This document shows positions 1-8,503 of a stretch of DNA of 58,767 nucleotides, in pieces. A program made the translations under genes and the position numbers. The stretch comes from Bifidobacterium subtile (GTDB lineage Bacteria; Actinomycetota; Actinomycetes; Actinomycetales; Bifidobacteriaceae), in contig NZ_JGZR01000011.1 in the NCBI RefSeq assembly GCF_000741775.1, positions 1 through 58,767 of the forward strand. The letters run 5' to 3'. The notes beneath the pieces are model-generated. The model saw nothing but the letters and a program-made list of their open reading frames with translations, searched no databases and had not been told where the DNA came from. Position 1 is the first letter of the stretch. Each line of letters starts with the position of its first letter.

Positions 1-1
1 C

Positions 2-244
2 CGGACAGGCCGAGCAGACCGCCGATGCCGCCAACCAGACCGGCAGCACGCCGCCACCTGCGTCGCCGCCGTCGAACGCGCCCACACGCGCACCCTCAGC
101 GGCACCGTCATCGTCCGCCCCACCGTCGGCCCCATCGACGCCTCCGTCTTCATCGGGCAGTCCGAGTGCGTCGCGTGGCAGCGAGCCGCCGCCACCCACA
201 CCGCCCGTCCCACGCACCCCGCCCTCGAAGGAGTAAGACCATGA
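2..244 (+). CDS. 3' end of an ICE gene (frame uncertain)
   Basis: Partial gene running in from the left edge. The frame ending with TGA at 242-244 has G or C in nearly every third codon position from about base 47, and its stop overlaps the next start as ATGA, the arrangement used throughout this operon. Another frame, open to a TAA at 234-236, would give a Pro/Ser/Ala-rich tail like those ending some conjugal membrane proteins, and it reads better over the first 55 bases. I prefer the ATGA-coupled frame, but a frameshift near base 55 is possible. In related actinobacterial ICEs the gene before the SCO6880 homologue encodes a large polytopic membrane protein. That is context only; function is not assigned. 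Confidence 0.4.
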   Translation, partial: RTGRADRRCRQPDRQHAATCVAAVERAHTRTLSGTVIVRPTVGPIDASVFIGQSECVAWQRAAATHTARPTHPALEGVRP

Positions 245-1704
245 GCAGCAGCGACAGCACGCCGTCCACCGAGCTGGTGCCGGTGAAGTTCTCCCGCCTG
301 ACCCGCAGAGGCATCCTCCTGGGCCTCTCGGCATCCCAGCTGACGGTGCTGGCTGTGGCGGTGGCGACGATCGTGACCGCGGTGTACGCGGGCGGGGGCA
401 TGATGCTGGCCTACACCGCGCCCATCTGGGCGGCCTGCGTCGCCCTGACCTGGATACCCGTCGCGGGCCGGCCCCTGGTGGAGTGGCTGCCGGTCGGCTT
501 CTGGTGGTTGTGGAAGACCACCGGCGGGCAGCTGCTCTACCGGCGCCGGATCGTCACGCCGCGCCCCGAGGGCACGCTGGCCCTGCCGGGCGACATGGCC
601 CGACTGCGCGAGTACACCGACCCCGCGAGCGGGGCGTGCATGATCCACGACCCCCACGGGACCACGCTGACCGCCATCTGCGAGGTGTCGCATCCCGCGT
701 TCATTTTGCTCGACCCGGGCGAGCAGGAACGCCGCGTCACCACCTGGGGCCGGGTGCTCGCGACCGCGTGCCGCTCCGGGCGCATCGCCACCGTGCAAAT
801 CTTGGAGCGCACTTTGCCGGATTCGGGGACCGGGCTGGCCGAATGGTGGGCCCAGCACGGCACCCACGACCAGTCCTGGGCCTCCACCACCTACGCGGAG
901 CTGATCGAGCGGGCTGGCCCCGCCGGGGAACGCCACGCCACGACGATCAGCCTGGCGTTGAACATGCGGGCGGCGGCCCGGCAGATCAGGACCGCCGGCG
1001 GTGGCATCAAAGGCGCCGCGGCCGTGCTGCGTCAGGAGATGGGGACGCTGACCACCGCACTCAGGTCCGCGGACTTGAACCCGTCGGGATGGCTGACCGC
1101 CGGGGACGTGGCGGTGATCCTGCGCTCCTCCTACGACCCCGCCATCGCCGCCGCCCTGGAGCGCCACGGGTCCATCGGGCGCGAGCTGGCCACGGCCGGC
1201 CCGGTCGCCGTCACCGAGACCTGGGGCGGTCTGCGCACCGACTCCGCCCACCATTGCGTGCTGTGGATCAGCGAATGGCCGCGCTCCCTCGTCTATCCCG
1301 GGTTCCTGGCGCCCGTGGCGCTGTCGAGCGGCATCCAGCGCTCCCTCAGCCTGCTCTACACGCCCCTGCGCTCGGACATCGCGGCGCGGGACATCAGGAA
1401 GAAGAAGGTCGAGTACATCTCCGACGCCACCCAAAGGGCCAGGATCGGCCAGATAGAGGACGCCTCCCAGACGGCCGAATACCACGACGTGCTCCAACAG
1501 GAATCCGAGCTCACCGCCGGCCACGGCGTACTCCGATACTCCGGTCTCATCTCCATCAGCGCACCCAGCGAGAGCGAGCTGGAGTCTGCGGTTGCGGCGA
1601 TCGAGCAGGCCGCCATCCAAGCGAGCTGCGAGACCCGGCGGCTGGTGGGCCAGCAGGCCCAGGCGTTCACCGCCGCAGCCCTCCCACTCGCCAGAACCAT
1701 CTAG
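241..1704 (+). CDS. SCO6880-family conjugation membrane protein
   Basis: Predicted 487-residue protein of the SCO6880 family, found in conjugative elements of Gram-positive actinobacteria as a membrane component of the mating apparatus. Two hydrophobic segments lie near the N-terminus (about residues 25-50 and 54-75), after a short polar lead. The rest is a large soluble domain that family members place in the cytoplasm. The ATG at 241 follows a GAAGGAG ribosome site and overlaps the upstream stop; an in-frame upstream extension is Arg-rich non-coding-like sequence and was rejected. The VirB4-like ATPase follows after one further gene, as expected for this family. Family assignment comes from recognising the sequence; the exact biochemical role is not known. 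Confidence 0.8.
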   Translation: MSSSDSTPSTELVPVKFSRLTRRGILLGLSASQLTVLAVAVATIVTAVYAGGGMMLAYTAPIWAACVALTWIPVAGRPLVEWLPVGFWWLWKTTGGQLLYRRRIVTPRPEGTLALPGDMARLREYTDPASGACMIHDPHGTTLTAICEVSHPAFILLDPGEQERRVTTWGRVLATACRSGRIATVQILERTLPDSGTGLAEWWAQHGTHDQSWASTTYAELIERAGPAGERHATTISLALNMRAAARQIRTAGGGIKGAAAVLRQEMGTLTTALRSADLNPSGWLTAGDVAVILRSSYDPAIAAALERHGSIGRELATAGPVAVTETWGGLRTDSAHHCVLWISEWPRSLVYPGFLAPVALSSGIQRSLSLLYTPLRSDIAARDIRKKKVEYISDATQRARIGQIEDASQTAEYHDVLQQESELTAGHGVLRYSGLISISAPSESELESAVAAIEQAAIQASCETRRLVGQQAQAFTAAALPLARTI

Positions 1705-1713
1705 GGAGACATC

Positions 1714-2496
1714 ATGCCTACGTTCCACGACCCCATTGCCGATGCCGCGGAGGCGTCCGAAGCCCTGCGCGGCCTCGCGCGCGCCAGCGGCGTGTTCGCT
1801 CGGCCGGCGGACATGTACCGGGTGCTGGGCGAGCTGTCCGCCAGTATCCGCCACCTCCACCAGATCGTCGAGCAGGTCGCCGCCAACCACGAAACCCGCG
1901 TGTCGTTCGCGTTTGACGATGCGGGCAGCCACGAGACCGGCGTCCGCTACGCGCTGGACGCCGCCGAGCAATTGCGCCGGGCGGCCCGGCTGCTCGACCA
2001 GTCGTATGACCGGCTGGCCGAGGGATTCAGCGCGGCCGGCCGCGTCGCCTGGCACCGCGAGCCCGCGCCAGACACCGATTCCAGCGTGGTGCTGGAGCGG
2101 CGGTGGGTCACCGTCGTCTTCCTGCAAGGCGAAGAGGCCGACCAGGTGCTCGACATCATCCAGACTGATGGCGTCGATGCGGCGGTGGAGCATCTGGCGC
2201 ATTGGGACTATGGACAGGAGACCGACAGCGCCGCCATCGTCAACGGGGATGTCCGGGATGCGATCCCGGCTGGGGTGCTCGACAGGACCGCCGAATCCGG
2301 CGAGTACACGCTGACGTATAACCCGTTCATGGGCCACGTCGCCCTCCACCGCCACCCCGAAATTGATGCGGCCGAGGAGACGGCATCTCCGCCCGAACCC
2401 CAGCCGGAGCCGCCGCCCCGCCGGACACGGGCCGTCACTCCCTATGAGCCGACGCGCCGGCCGGCGTCCGACACTCCTCGGGGGCTGGGGCTATGA
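1714..2496 (+). CDS. ICE hypothetical protein between SCO6880 and VirB4 homologues
   Basis: 260-residue protein I do not recognise by function. An N-terminal helical half (residues about 5-105) is followed by a compact alpha/beta-looking middle (about 125-215) and a Pro/Glu/Arg-rich tail. No signal peptide or membrane segment is visible, so it is probably cytoplasmic. The start has an AGGGAGA site 5 bases upstream, and the gene ends overlapping the ATPase gene as ATGA, so the three are translationally coupled. Position suggests an accessory or regulatory part of the conjugation apparatus; that is inference from neighbours only. Confidence 0.7.
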   Translation: MPTFHDPIADAAEASEALRGLARASGVFARPADMYRVLGELSASIRHLHQIVEQVAANHETRVSFAFDDAGSHETGVRYALDAAEQLRRAARLLDQSYDRLAEGFSAAGRVAWHREPAPDTDSSVVLERRWVTVVFLQGEEADQVLDIIQTDGVDAAVEHLAHWDYGQETDSAAIVNGDVRDAIPAGVLDRTAESGEYTLTYNPFMGHVALHRHPEIDAAEETASPPEPQPEPPPRRTRAVTPYEPTRRPASDTPRGLGL

Positions 2497-3962
2497 GCGA
2501 GGAGAAGCTGCACACCACCGTCCTCGTCTCGCCCGCACACGAGAAGCGCAAACTGCGCAAGCAGCGCCGCCAAGCCGCCGCGAACCTGCAAGCCCAGCAG
2601 CGCCGCGCCGAACAGGACGCCACGCGGGAACGTCGTGAGGCGGAGCGGGCCGAACGCAACGCCACCCGCTACCTGCCCAAGGCCGGCGAGCCCGGGCCCG
2701 CGATGCTGCGCAGCCCGGGCCGTTTCCGCCTGCCCCGCCATCAGGACACCTCGGCCGTGCTGGCGGGCCAGTACCCGTTCCTCGCCGAAGGAGGATTGGG
2801 CGCGGACGGCGTGTTCGTCGGCGCCGACCTCTACTCGGGCGGCTCGTTCGTGTACGACCCGTGGCAGCTGTACAAGCAGGGCGTCATCACCGCGCCCAAC
2901 CTCATCGTCGCCGGCATCGTCGGCTCCGGCAAATCCTCCCTCGCCAAAAGCCTCTACACGAGGTCGCTGCCGTTCGGACGGCGCGTCTACATTCCCTGCG
3001 ACCCCAAAGGCGAGCACACCCCCGTCGCCCAGGCCGTGGGAGGGCGGGCCATCATCCTCGGCCACGGCCTCACCACCAGACTCAACCCCTTGGACGAGGG
3101 CCACCGGCCCGCAGGATTGAGTGATGAGGCGTGGGCGTCCACCGTCGCCTCCCGGCGCCGCGACCTCCTCGGAGCCCTCGCCGAAACCGTCCTCGGCAGG
3201 CCCCTCACCCCGTTGGAACACACCGCCCTGGACGCGGCCCTGACCGCCACCGTCCGGGAGAACACGGTGCCGATCCTGCCCATGGTCGTCGACCGGCTCT
3301 TCACCCCCGACCCCCACGGCGACGACGGACGCCTCGCCGAAGACGGGCGCTTCGTCGCGCACGCCCTGCGCCGCCTCGTCGCCGGCGACCTGGCGGGACT
3401 GTTCGACGGGCCCTCCACCATCGCGTTCGACCCCTCACTGCCCATGATCTCCCTGGATTTGTCGCAGGTCGCGGAGAACACCGCCTTGTTGTCGGTGCTC
3501 ATGACCTGCGCGTCCGCGTGGATGGAAGCCGCATTGCTCGACCCGGACGGCGGGCAGCGGTGGATGATCTACGACGAAGCCTGGCGGCTCATGAGCCACC
3601 CCGCTTTGCTGCGCCGCATGGACGCCCAATGGCGATTGGCACGCCATTACGGGATCGCGAACATGCTCGTCTTCCACAAGCTCACCGACCTGGACACCGT
3701 CGGCGACCTGGGCTCCGCCAACCGGGCGCTGGCCACGAGTCTCTTGGCGAACGCGGAGACGCGCATCATCTACCGGCAGGAATCCGACCAGCTCGGCATC
3801 ACCGCCACCACCCTCGGCCTGACTGGCACCGAACAGAAGCTCCTGCCCACCCTCTCGACCGGGCAGGGCCTGTGGCGCATCAAAGACAGGTCCTTCGTCG
3901 TCCAGCACCAGATGCACCCCAACGAACTCGCCCTCTTCGACACCACCAGCCGCATGGGCTAG
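2493..3962 (+). CDS. VirB4/TraC-like conjugation ATPase
   Basis: 489-residue AAA+ type ATPase expected to power the ICE's type IV secretion machine. Walker A (GIVGSGKSS) is at residues 141-149 and Walker B (MIYDE) near residue 360, followed by a conserved-looking C-terminal core. The first 60 residues are Lys/Arg/Gln-rich and helical. It lacks the large N-terminal domain of proteobacterial VirB4, as is usual for the short actinobacterial version paired with SCO6880. Its ATG overlaps the previous stop. Just after its stop comes a gene on the opposite strand, so the conjugation operon is interrupted here. Confidence 0.88.
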   Translation: MSEEKLHTTVLVSPAHEKRKLRKQRRQAAANLQAQQRRAEQDATRERREAERAERNATRYLPKAGEPGPAMLRSPGRFRLPRHQDTSAVLAGQYPFLAEGGLGADGVFVGADLYSGGSFVYDPWQLYKQGVITAPNLIVAGIVGSGKSSLAKSLYTRSLPFGRRVYIPCDPKGEHTPVAQAVGGRAIILGHGLTTRLNPLDEGHRPAGLSDEAWASTVASRRRDLLGALAETVLGRPLTPLEHTALDAALTATVRENTVPILPMVVDRLFTPDPHGDDGRLAEDGRFVAHALRRLVAGDLAGLFDGPSTIAFDPSLPMISLDLSQVAENTALLSVLMTCASAWMEAALLDPDGGQRWMIYDEAWRLMSHPALLRRMDAQWRLARHYGIANMLVFHKLTDLDTVGDLGSANRALATSLLANAETRIIYRQESDQLGITATTLGLTGTEQKLLPTLSTGQGLWRIKDRSFVVQHQMHPNELALFDTTSRMG

Positions 3963-3964
3963 AA

Positions 3965-4606
3965 CTACGGGTGCTCGTTGACGGGTTTGCGCCAGACCAT
4001 CAGATAGCGCCAGTAGACAAGGCGTTTCACCTGCGAGCCGGGCAGAACTCTGCCCGCCAGCGACGCGACCTGCCGCGTGGTCAACGGCGGGTCCATGACA
4101 ACGGGCATGGCCTCCGATTCTGTGCCTTTCGGGAAGCCGCGCTCCAAGCCGAGTCGTCTGCGGATCGTAAACATGGCCCCCAGCAGTCGGTGGCCGATGG
4201 CTGCGGCTATTTCGGCGGGAAGCTCATGAGTGAGATCCCTGCGCGGCAGGGCGATCGCGGCAAGCACTCCGCCCGGGCGCAGACATGCTGCAATCCTGGG
4301 CAGGACGATCTCCAAGTCCATATGGTGCAGCGCGCTGATGGAGAACACCGCATCGTATTCGTCGGCAGGCAGCTGGACAGATGCCACGTCGCCGAGAATG
4401 CAGCGGACGTTGCCTGGTGTGCTGGCTTGCGCACGCTCGATCATCTCAGGCGAACGGTCAATGGCGTCGACCGTCTGCACTCGTTCCGCCAGCTCTCCAG
4501 CGAACATGCCCGCGCCTCACCCCACGTCCAGCACCCGCCTGGAACCCGCCGGCAAATACCGCAGCAGCAGGCTGTGGTAGTAGGCGTTATGGTCCCAGTC
4601 GAGCAT
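3965..4606 (-). pseudogene. class I SAM methyltransferase interrupted by in-frame UGA in motif I
   Basis: A 213-codon frame on the minus strand reads as a Rossmann-fold SAM methyltransferase from ATG 4606 to TAG 3965. Codon 30 (4517-4519) is TGA. It lies exactly where motif I should have cysteine: LDVG-stop-GAG in place of LDVGCGAG. Beyond it the frame is intact, with D-x-S-x-x-M at strand 2, a GD motif, and YDAVFSISALHHM as motif IV. Restart at ATG 4507 would give 180 residues without the SAM-binding glycine loop and is unlikely to be active. The gene lies opposite to, and between, conjugation genes, so it is cargo. Substrate unknown. A sequencing error or recoding cannot be excluded from sequence alone. 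Confidence 0.8.
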
Positions 4607-4704
4607 GCTCAAATTCTAGATGTCGAACCAGACCCGACCACCTGCGCACGCACCGACCGGCCCGTAACCCAGCGCTCTGGCAGTCGCTCGCGTACCTGCC
4701 GGGT

Positions 4705-5208
4705 ATGAAGAACCAGCCTGCATCATCCACGCCCGTCACGATTCCCCTCGTCGTCCTGACCGTCCATCGCAACGGCACGATCACCGTCACCCGGGACGGG
4801 ACCGTGCTGCCGCCGCCCGCGCACTCGACGTGGCGGCGCTCCTCGCTGCCCGAGATCATCGAGGCTGCTTCCGAGCGGCGGACGGTCCCGGTGTGGGTGG
4901 AGGTGCACGAGACCGACGGCACCTCGTTCACCGACCTGTTCCCAGCCCAACCAGAGCCCCGCCACCACGAGCCGGCCGCAACGCCGAAGCCGCGGCACGC
5001 CGCACCCGACCCGCAGCTCACTGAGATGCGCGCGGAGGGGTTCGTTCCCGGCGAAGACATCGCCATCGCCCCCATCACCGGGCATATTGACGCCGGCAAG
5101 GACGGGACCGTGCAGGCGCTCATCGACCCGACGGAGCATCCCGGGGTCACCGAGGTGGTGCTGGTGGGCCGGGTGTCGGGCACGCTGGCGGTCAGGCGGC
5201 TCCGGTGA
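4705..5208 (+). CDS. small ICE protein preceding the coupling protein
   Basis: 167-residue protein without membrane segments. It has a beta-rich N-terminal half (about residues 10-80), a Pro/His/Ala-rich linker (about 80-110) and a C-terminal part from about 115. Similar small proteins sit directly before the TraG-like coupling protein in other actinobacterial ICEs, but I know of no assigned function. The ATG at 4705 is chosen because earlier in-frame sequence overlaps the methyltransferase gene and does not look coding; no strong ribosome site precedes it. Its TGA overlaps the next GTG start by four bases, so the two are coupled. Confidence 0.7.
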   Translation: MKNQPASSTPVTIPLVVLTVHRNGTITVTRDGTVLPPPAHSTWRRSSLPEIIEAASERRTVPVWVEVHETDGTSFTDLFPAQPEPRHHEPAATPKPRHAAPDPQLTEMRAEGFVPGEDIAIAPITGHIDAGKDGTVQALIDPTEHPGVTEVVLVGRVSGTLAVRRLR

Positions 5209-6974
5209 GCCAGCCGCAGCGTTCGGGGTCGATGGGCGACGAACTGACCAACGCGGCCATCATCGGCCTGCTCGCCCTCGCGGGTTTCGCGCTTGTCCTG
5301 CGCGGGGCCGGCTCCGCCGCGGCATGGATTACTCGCATTCCGCAGCCGACTGGCGGGCCCGCCTCCGGCATCCGGGTGCTGCTTCATCCCACGGACCCCG
5401 GCACCGCCCTCGGCGCAGCCGAGCTGAACGCGGTCGTCTACTGGGTGGTCACGGGTCTCATGCTGACCCTCATCGGCACTGCGGCGATATTCATCTGGCT
5501 GCGGGTGCGCCGGTTCACCAGTGCGGTGGAGGCCGATCCGCGGCGCATGGCCGGCGTCGCCACCCGAGGTGACATCACCGCCACCGCCTCCACGAGGGCG
5601 TTGCTGAAACGCGCCGCCAGCCTGCGCCCGAGCCTGGACTCGCCGAAGCCACGGGATGTGGGCTATCTGCTGGGCAGGTCGAGGGGCGCGGGCGTGTGGG
5701 CGAGTGTGGAGGACTCGATCATGGTCATCGGCCCGCCCCGCTCCGGCAAAGGACTCCACCTCGTGATCCCGGCGATATTGGACGCGCCGGGCGCAGTGGT
5801 GTGCACTTCGACCCGCCCCGACAATCTCACCGCCACCATGCGCGCCAGAGCCAGGATCGGGCCGGTGGCGATCTTCGACCCCCAGCATCTGGCCAAGGGC
5901 CTACCCTCCGGGATGCGCTGGTCGCCCATCCGGGGATGCGAGAGCCCGCAGACCGCGATGATCCGCGCCACCGGCCTGGCCGCAGGAACAGGACTCTCCT
6001 CGGGCGGCGTAGACTCCGGCGGCTTCTGGGAAGGCAAGACTCGCACCGCCTTGCAAGCCCTATTGCATGCGGCGGCCATCGACCAGCGCAGCCCGGCCGA
6101 ACTGTTCCGCTGGACCCTGGACCCGGTGGCGGCCGCCGACGCCGTGGCGATCCTGAACGCAGCACCGGGCGCGGCGACGGGGTGGGCGGAGTCCTTGCAG
6201 GCCATGATCGACTCCGACCCCAGAACAAGGGATTCCATCTGGCAAGGCGTCTCCCTCGCCCTCGGCTCACTGGCCGACCCCAGAGTCCTTAATGCCGTGT
6301 CGCCCGGGCCGGGCGAGAGCTTTGATCCCGAGACCTTCATCCGGGAACGCGGCACCCTGTTCCTGCTGGCGACCGGCAGCGGGGCCGGGGCCTCCGCCGC
6401 CCTCGTGGCCGCCCTGGTGGAGGATTTGATCGAGACGGCACGGCGCATGGCGGCGCGTTTGCCCGGCGCCCGGCTCGACCCGCCCCTGCTGCTCGCCTTG
6501 GACGAGATCGCCAACCTCAGCCCCTTGCCGTCCCTGCCCACATTGATGGCGGAGGGCGGCGGTTCCGGGATCACGACCATGCCCGTCTTGCAGTCCCTCT
6601 CGCAGGCCAGGGACCGGTGGAACGAGCACCAGGCCAGCGCGATCTGGGACGCGGCCATCGTCAAGGTCATCCTGGGCGGCGCATCCGGCTCGCGCGACCT
6701 CCAGGACATCTCGAATCTCATCGGGGAACGCGACGAAACCACCGATTCCGTGACCCTGGGCGACCACGGCTCTAGGTCGAACCAGCGCTCGATACGTCGG
6801 GTGCCGATCCTGCCGCCCGACCGCATCCGCCGCCTGCCCTTCGGCACCGGCATCGTGCTGCTGCGTTCCGCCCCGCCCATCATCACCGACCTGCGGGCAT
6901 GGCACACACGCCCCGACGCGCGACAGCTGACCGTCGACCGGACCGCAATAGAAGCGCTCCTGCGGCAGGGCTGA
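5205..6974 (+). CDS. VirD4/TraG-type conjugative coupling protein
   Basis: 589-residue type IV coupling protein that should bring relaxase-bound DNA to the secretion channel. Two membrane segments (about residues 14-45 and 75-100) precede a cytosolic ATPase domain with Walker A GPPRSGKG at 176-183 and Walker B LLLALDE at 428-434. This matches the TraG/TraD/VirD4 layout. The start is GTG at 5205, overlapping the preceding stop as GTGA; an in-frame ATG nine codons on is an alternative. It is followed by SSB, as expected of a DNA-transfer module. No relaxase gene is in the window. Confidence 0.9.
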   Translation: MSQPQRSGSMGDELTNAAIIGLLALAGFALVLRGAGSAAAWITRIPQPTGGPASGIRVLLHPTDPGTALGAAELNAVVYWVVTGLMLTLIGTAAIFIWLRVRRFTSAVEADPRRMAGVATRGDITATASTRALLKRAASLRPSLDSPKPRDVGYLLGRSRGAGVWASVEDSIMVIGPPRSGKGLHLVIPAILDAPGAVVCTSTRPDNLTATMRARARIGPVAIFDPQHLAKGLPSGMRWSPIRGCESPQTAMIRATGLAAGTGLSSGGVDSGGFWEGKTRTALQALLHAAAIDQRSPAELFRWTLDPVAAADAVAILNAAPGAATGWAESLQAMIDSDPRTRDSIWQGVSLALGSLADPRVLNAVSPGPGESFDPETFIRERGTLFLLATGSGAGASAALVAALVEDLIETARRMAARLPGARLDPPLLLALDEIANLSPLPSLPTLMAEGGGSGITTMPVLQSLSQARDRWNEHQASAIWDAAIVKVILGGASGSRDLQDISNLIGERDETTDSVTLGDHGSRSNQRSIRRVPILPPDRIRRLPFGTGIVLLRSAPPIITDLRAWHTRPDARQLTVDRTAIEALLRQG

Positions 6975-7054
6975 GCGTCCGGGTCGCATCGACCTACCTG
7001 TCTGGCACAGCAGCCCGAAGAACGGGCTGCATGACCAGATAGGGAGCAACGCTC

Positions 7055-7501
7055 ATGGCAAGGATTCAGACCCAGCAGGCGGTGGCCGGTTTCGTGGCCT
7101 CCGACCCGCAGCTGTCCTACACGGAGAAGGGCGACGCCCGGCTCTACTTCAAGCTCGGCATCGAGCACTACCGGCGCGAGGACGACCAGACGTTCACGAA
7201 GCTGGAGACCACGTTCCACGACCTGGTGGCGTTCAAGGCCACCGCCGAACAGGGCCACGACCGGCTGGCCAAGGGCGACAGCATCATCGCCAACGGTCGG
7301 GTGCGCGACTACTCCTACGAACGCGACGGCCAGCGCTTCGCCGGAGAGGAGTTCGTCGCCACCCGCATCGGCCACGACATGGCCCGCACCCGCTACGAAG
7401 TCGACCGCACACCCCGACAGAACACCGTCGCCCAGCAGGGCGTTGCTCGTGACGCGCCCTCCCAGCGCGCCGAGCACCCAAGCCCGGCCATCGGACTGTG
7501 A
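7055..7501 (+). CDS. ssb: single-stranded DNA-binding protein of the ICE
   Basis: 148-residue SSB with one OB fold over about the first 110 residues (the F-K-L-G-I-E-H-Y strand and the G-D-S-I-I-A-N-G-R-V-R-D-Y strand are typical) and a short hydrophilic tail. It ends in SPAIGL, not the acidic DDIPF-like tip of chromosomal SSBs. That tip normally recruits replication partners, so this one may be specialised for transferred DNA (inference). ATG 7055 has a GGGAGC site about 8 bases upstream. It lies between the coupling protein and the DUF4913 gene, transcribed with them. Confidence 0.88.
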   Translation: MARIQTQQAVAGFVASDPQLSYTEKGDARLYFKLGIEHYRREDDQTFTKLETTFHDLVAFKATAEQGHDRLAKGDSIIANGRVRDYSYERDGQRFAGEEFVATRIGHDMARTRYEVDRTPRQNTVAQQGVARDAPSQRAEHPSPAIGL

Positions 7502-7512
7502 GGGGGCGCATC

Positions 7513-8109
7513 ATGAGCGAGGACGACTACACGCCCGACACCAACCCCGAAGAAGCCGACGGGCAGGACTACGCGGACAGCCCCGAGCCCTCCACCTTCG
7601 ACGCCCGTCCCGACCTGCCCGAGCCCCCGCACCCCATCAACTGGAACCTGCTGTCCGCCACCGACCTGGAGGCGGAGCTGCTGGAGCTGAACCGGTGGGT
7701 GGACTGGCTGCGCCACACCTACGGGCTTCCCGCCAGCGTGATCCCGCCGATGTGGCACCGGCACCCCGAACTGCTCTGGGAGCTCTCCGCCCTCCATCTG
7801 AGCTGGCTGGCCGCCTACGACCCCGAGCAGAACGCCGCCGCCCCCTTGGGTTGGCACCGTGACTTCGCCGACGCGCGCACCCGGCTGCGCGAGTGGGTCG
7901 CCACCAGCGGCACCCGGCTGGACCGGGACCGGCCGACCCGCCAGACCAGCTGGCCCGGAGAACGGCCCGCCCCGCCGGTCGAGGAGACCACCATCGTCAA
8001 CCGCGACCAGGACTTCGTGGACTTCATCATCGACGAGGTCGCCAAACGTCAGGCCGCCGAGGACCGGTTCTACGCGGGAGCGGACCCGGAGACGGGAGAA
8101 GTGCAATGA
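7513..8109 (+). CDS. DUF4913-family ICE protein
   Basis: 198-residue protein whose core (about residues 40-150, with WVDWLRHTYGLP, WHRHPELLWELSALHLSW and LDRDRPTRQTSWPGE) matches the DUF4913 family common in actinobacterial conjugative elements. The first 35 residues are acidic and Pro-rich; the C-terminus is charged. No membrane segment or catalytic motif is apparent and the function is unknown. ATG 7513 follows AGGGGG at 7501-7506 and is preferred to the in-frame GTG at 7498, which overlaps ssb. The gene ends overlapping the next ATG (ATGA). Confidence 0.82.
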   Translation: MSEDDYTPDTNPEEADGQDYADSPEPSTFDARPDLPEPPHPINWNLLSATDLEAELLELNRWVDWLRHTYGLPASVIPPMWHRHPELLWELSALHLSWLAAYDPEQNAAAPLGWHRDFADARTRLREWVATSGTRLDRDRPTRQTSWPGERPAPPVEETTIVNRDQDFVDFIIDEVAKRQAAEDRFYAGADPETGEVQ

Positions 8110-8315
8110 GCCGCAAACGCAGCAAAGGACGCAGGACCCCGCCGGCGCGGATGCGCGACTACCGGATTGAGGCGCAGCTGCGCGAGGAACCGGACCTGCA
8201 CAAGCTCGCCCAGGTCATCATCGGCCTGGCCATGCAACGGGCCAAGGCCGAACGCGACGCGCAGGAACCGGGTCATCCGAACGCTGGTGCGCGTCCGGAT
8301 GACCCGGTAGAATAG
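8106..8315 (+). CDS. small basic ICE protein
   Basis: 69-residue protein with a strongly basic N-terminus (MSRKRSKGRRTPPARMRDYR), a short helical middle and an acidic end. It is translationally coupled to the DUF4913 gene by an ATGA overlap, which supports expression. I do not recognise a family. Size, charge and position before the integrase would fit a DNA-binding accessory protein such as a recombination directionality factor, but no motif proves this. Confidence 0.55.
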   Translation: MSRKRSKGRRTPPARMRDYRIEAQLREEPDLHKLAQVIIGLAMQRAKAERDAQEPGHPNAGARPDDPVE

Positions 8316-8331
8316 GAGAACATACAAGCCA

Positions 8332-8449
8332 GCGGTCGTGCTTTCGAGTGCGACCGCGGTGCGCAGTCATGTTGAGCCTTCGGGCATTACGAAGGAACCC
8401 CTCCTGCGGGACGGGTTCCGGGTCATGTTTCCTAACGAGTCGCACCGCG
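8332..8449 (+). promoter_or_regulatory. multi-hairpin leader upstream of the integrase
   Basis: The 188-base gap before the integrase holds strong potential structure. Hairpin A pairs GCGGTCG (8332-8338) with CGACCGC (8351-8357). A perfect 9-bp long-range stem pairs CGCGGTGCG (8355-8363) with CGCACCGCG (8441-8449). Inside it are hairpin B, CCTTCG/CGAAGG (8377-8382/8390-8395), and hairpin C, GGAACCC/GGGTTCC (8394-8400/8413-8419). GTCATGTT occurs twice within the long stem (8366 and 8422). Hairpin A and the long stem overlap by three bases, so they compete. It could be a regulatory RNA leader, a small RNA or a protein-binding DNA site. Confidence 0.5.
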
Positions 8450-8503
8450 CGAGCGGTTGCCGCCGCCTGCGTCGGCCCCATCGTTGGGTAAGGAAACACG
8501 ATC

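Noticed and set aside
4517..4519. UGA read as selenocysteine
   Set aside because: No stem-loop suited to insertion was evident just after it, and the family uses ordinary Cys there; a nonsense mutation is simpler.
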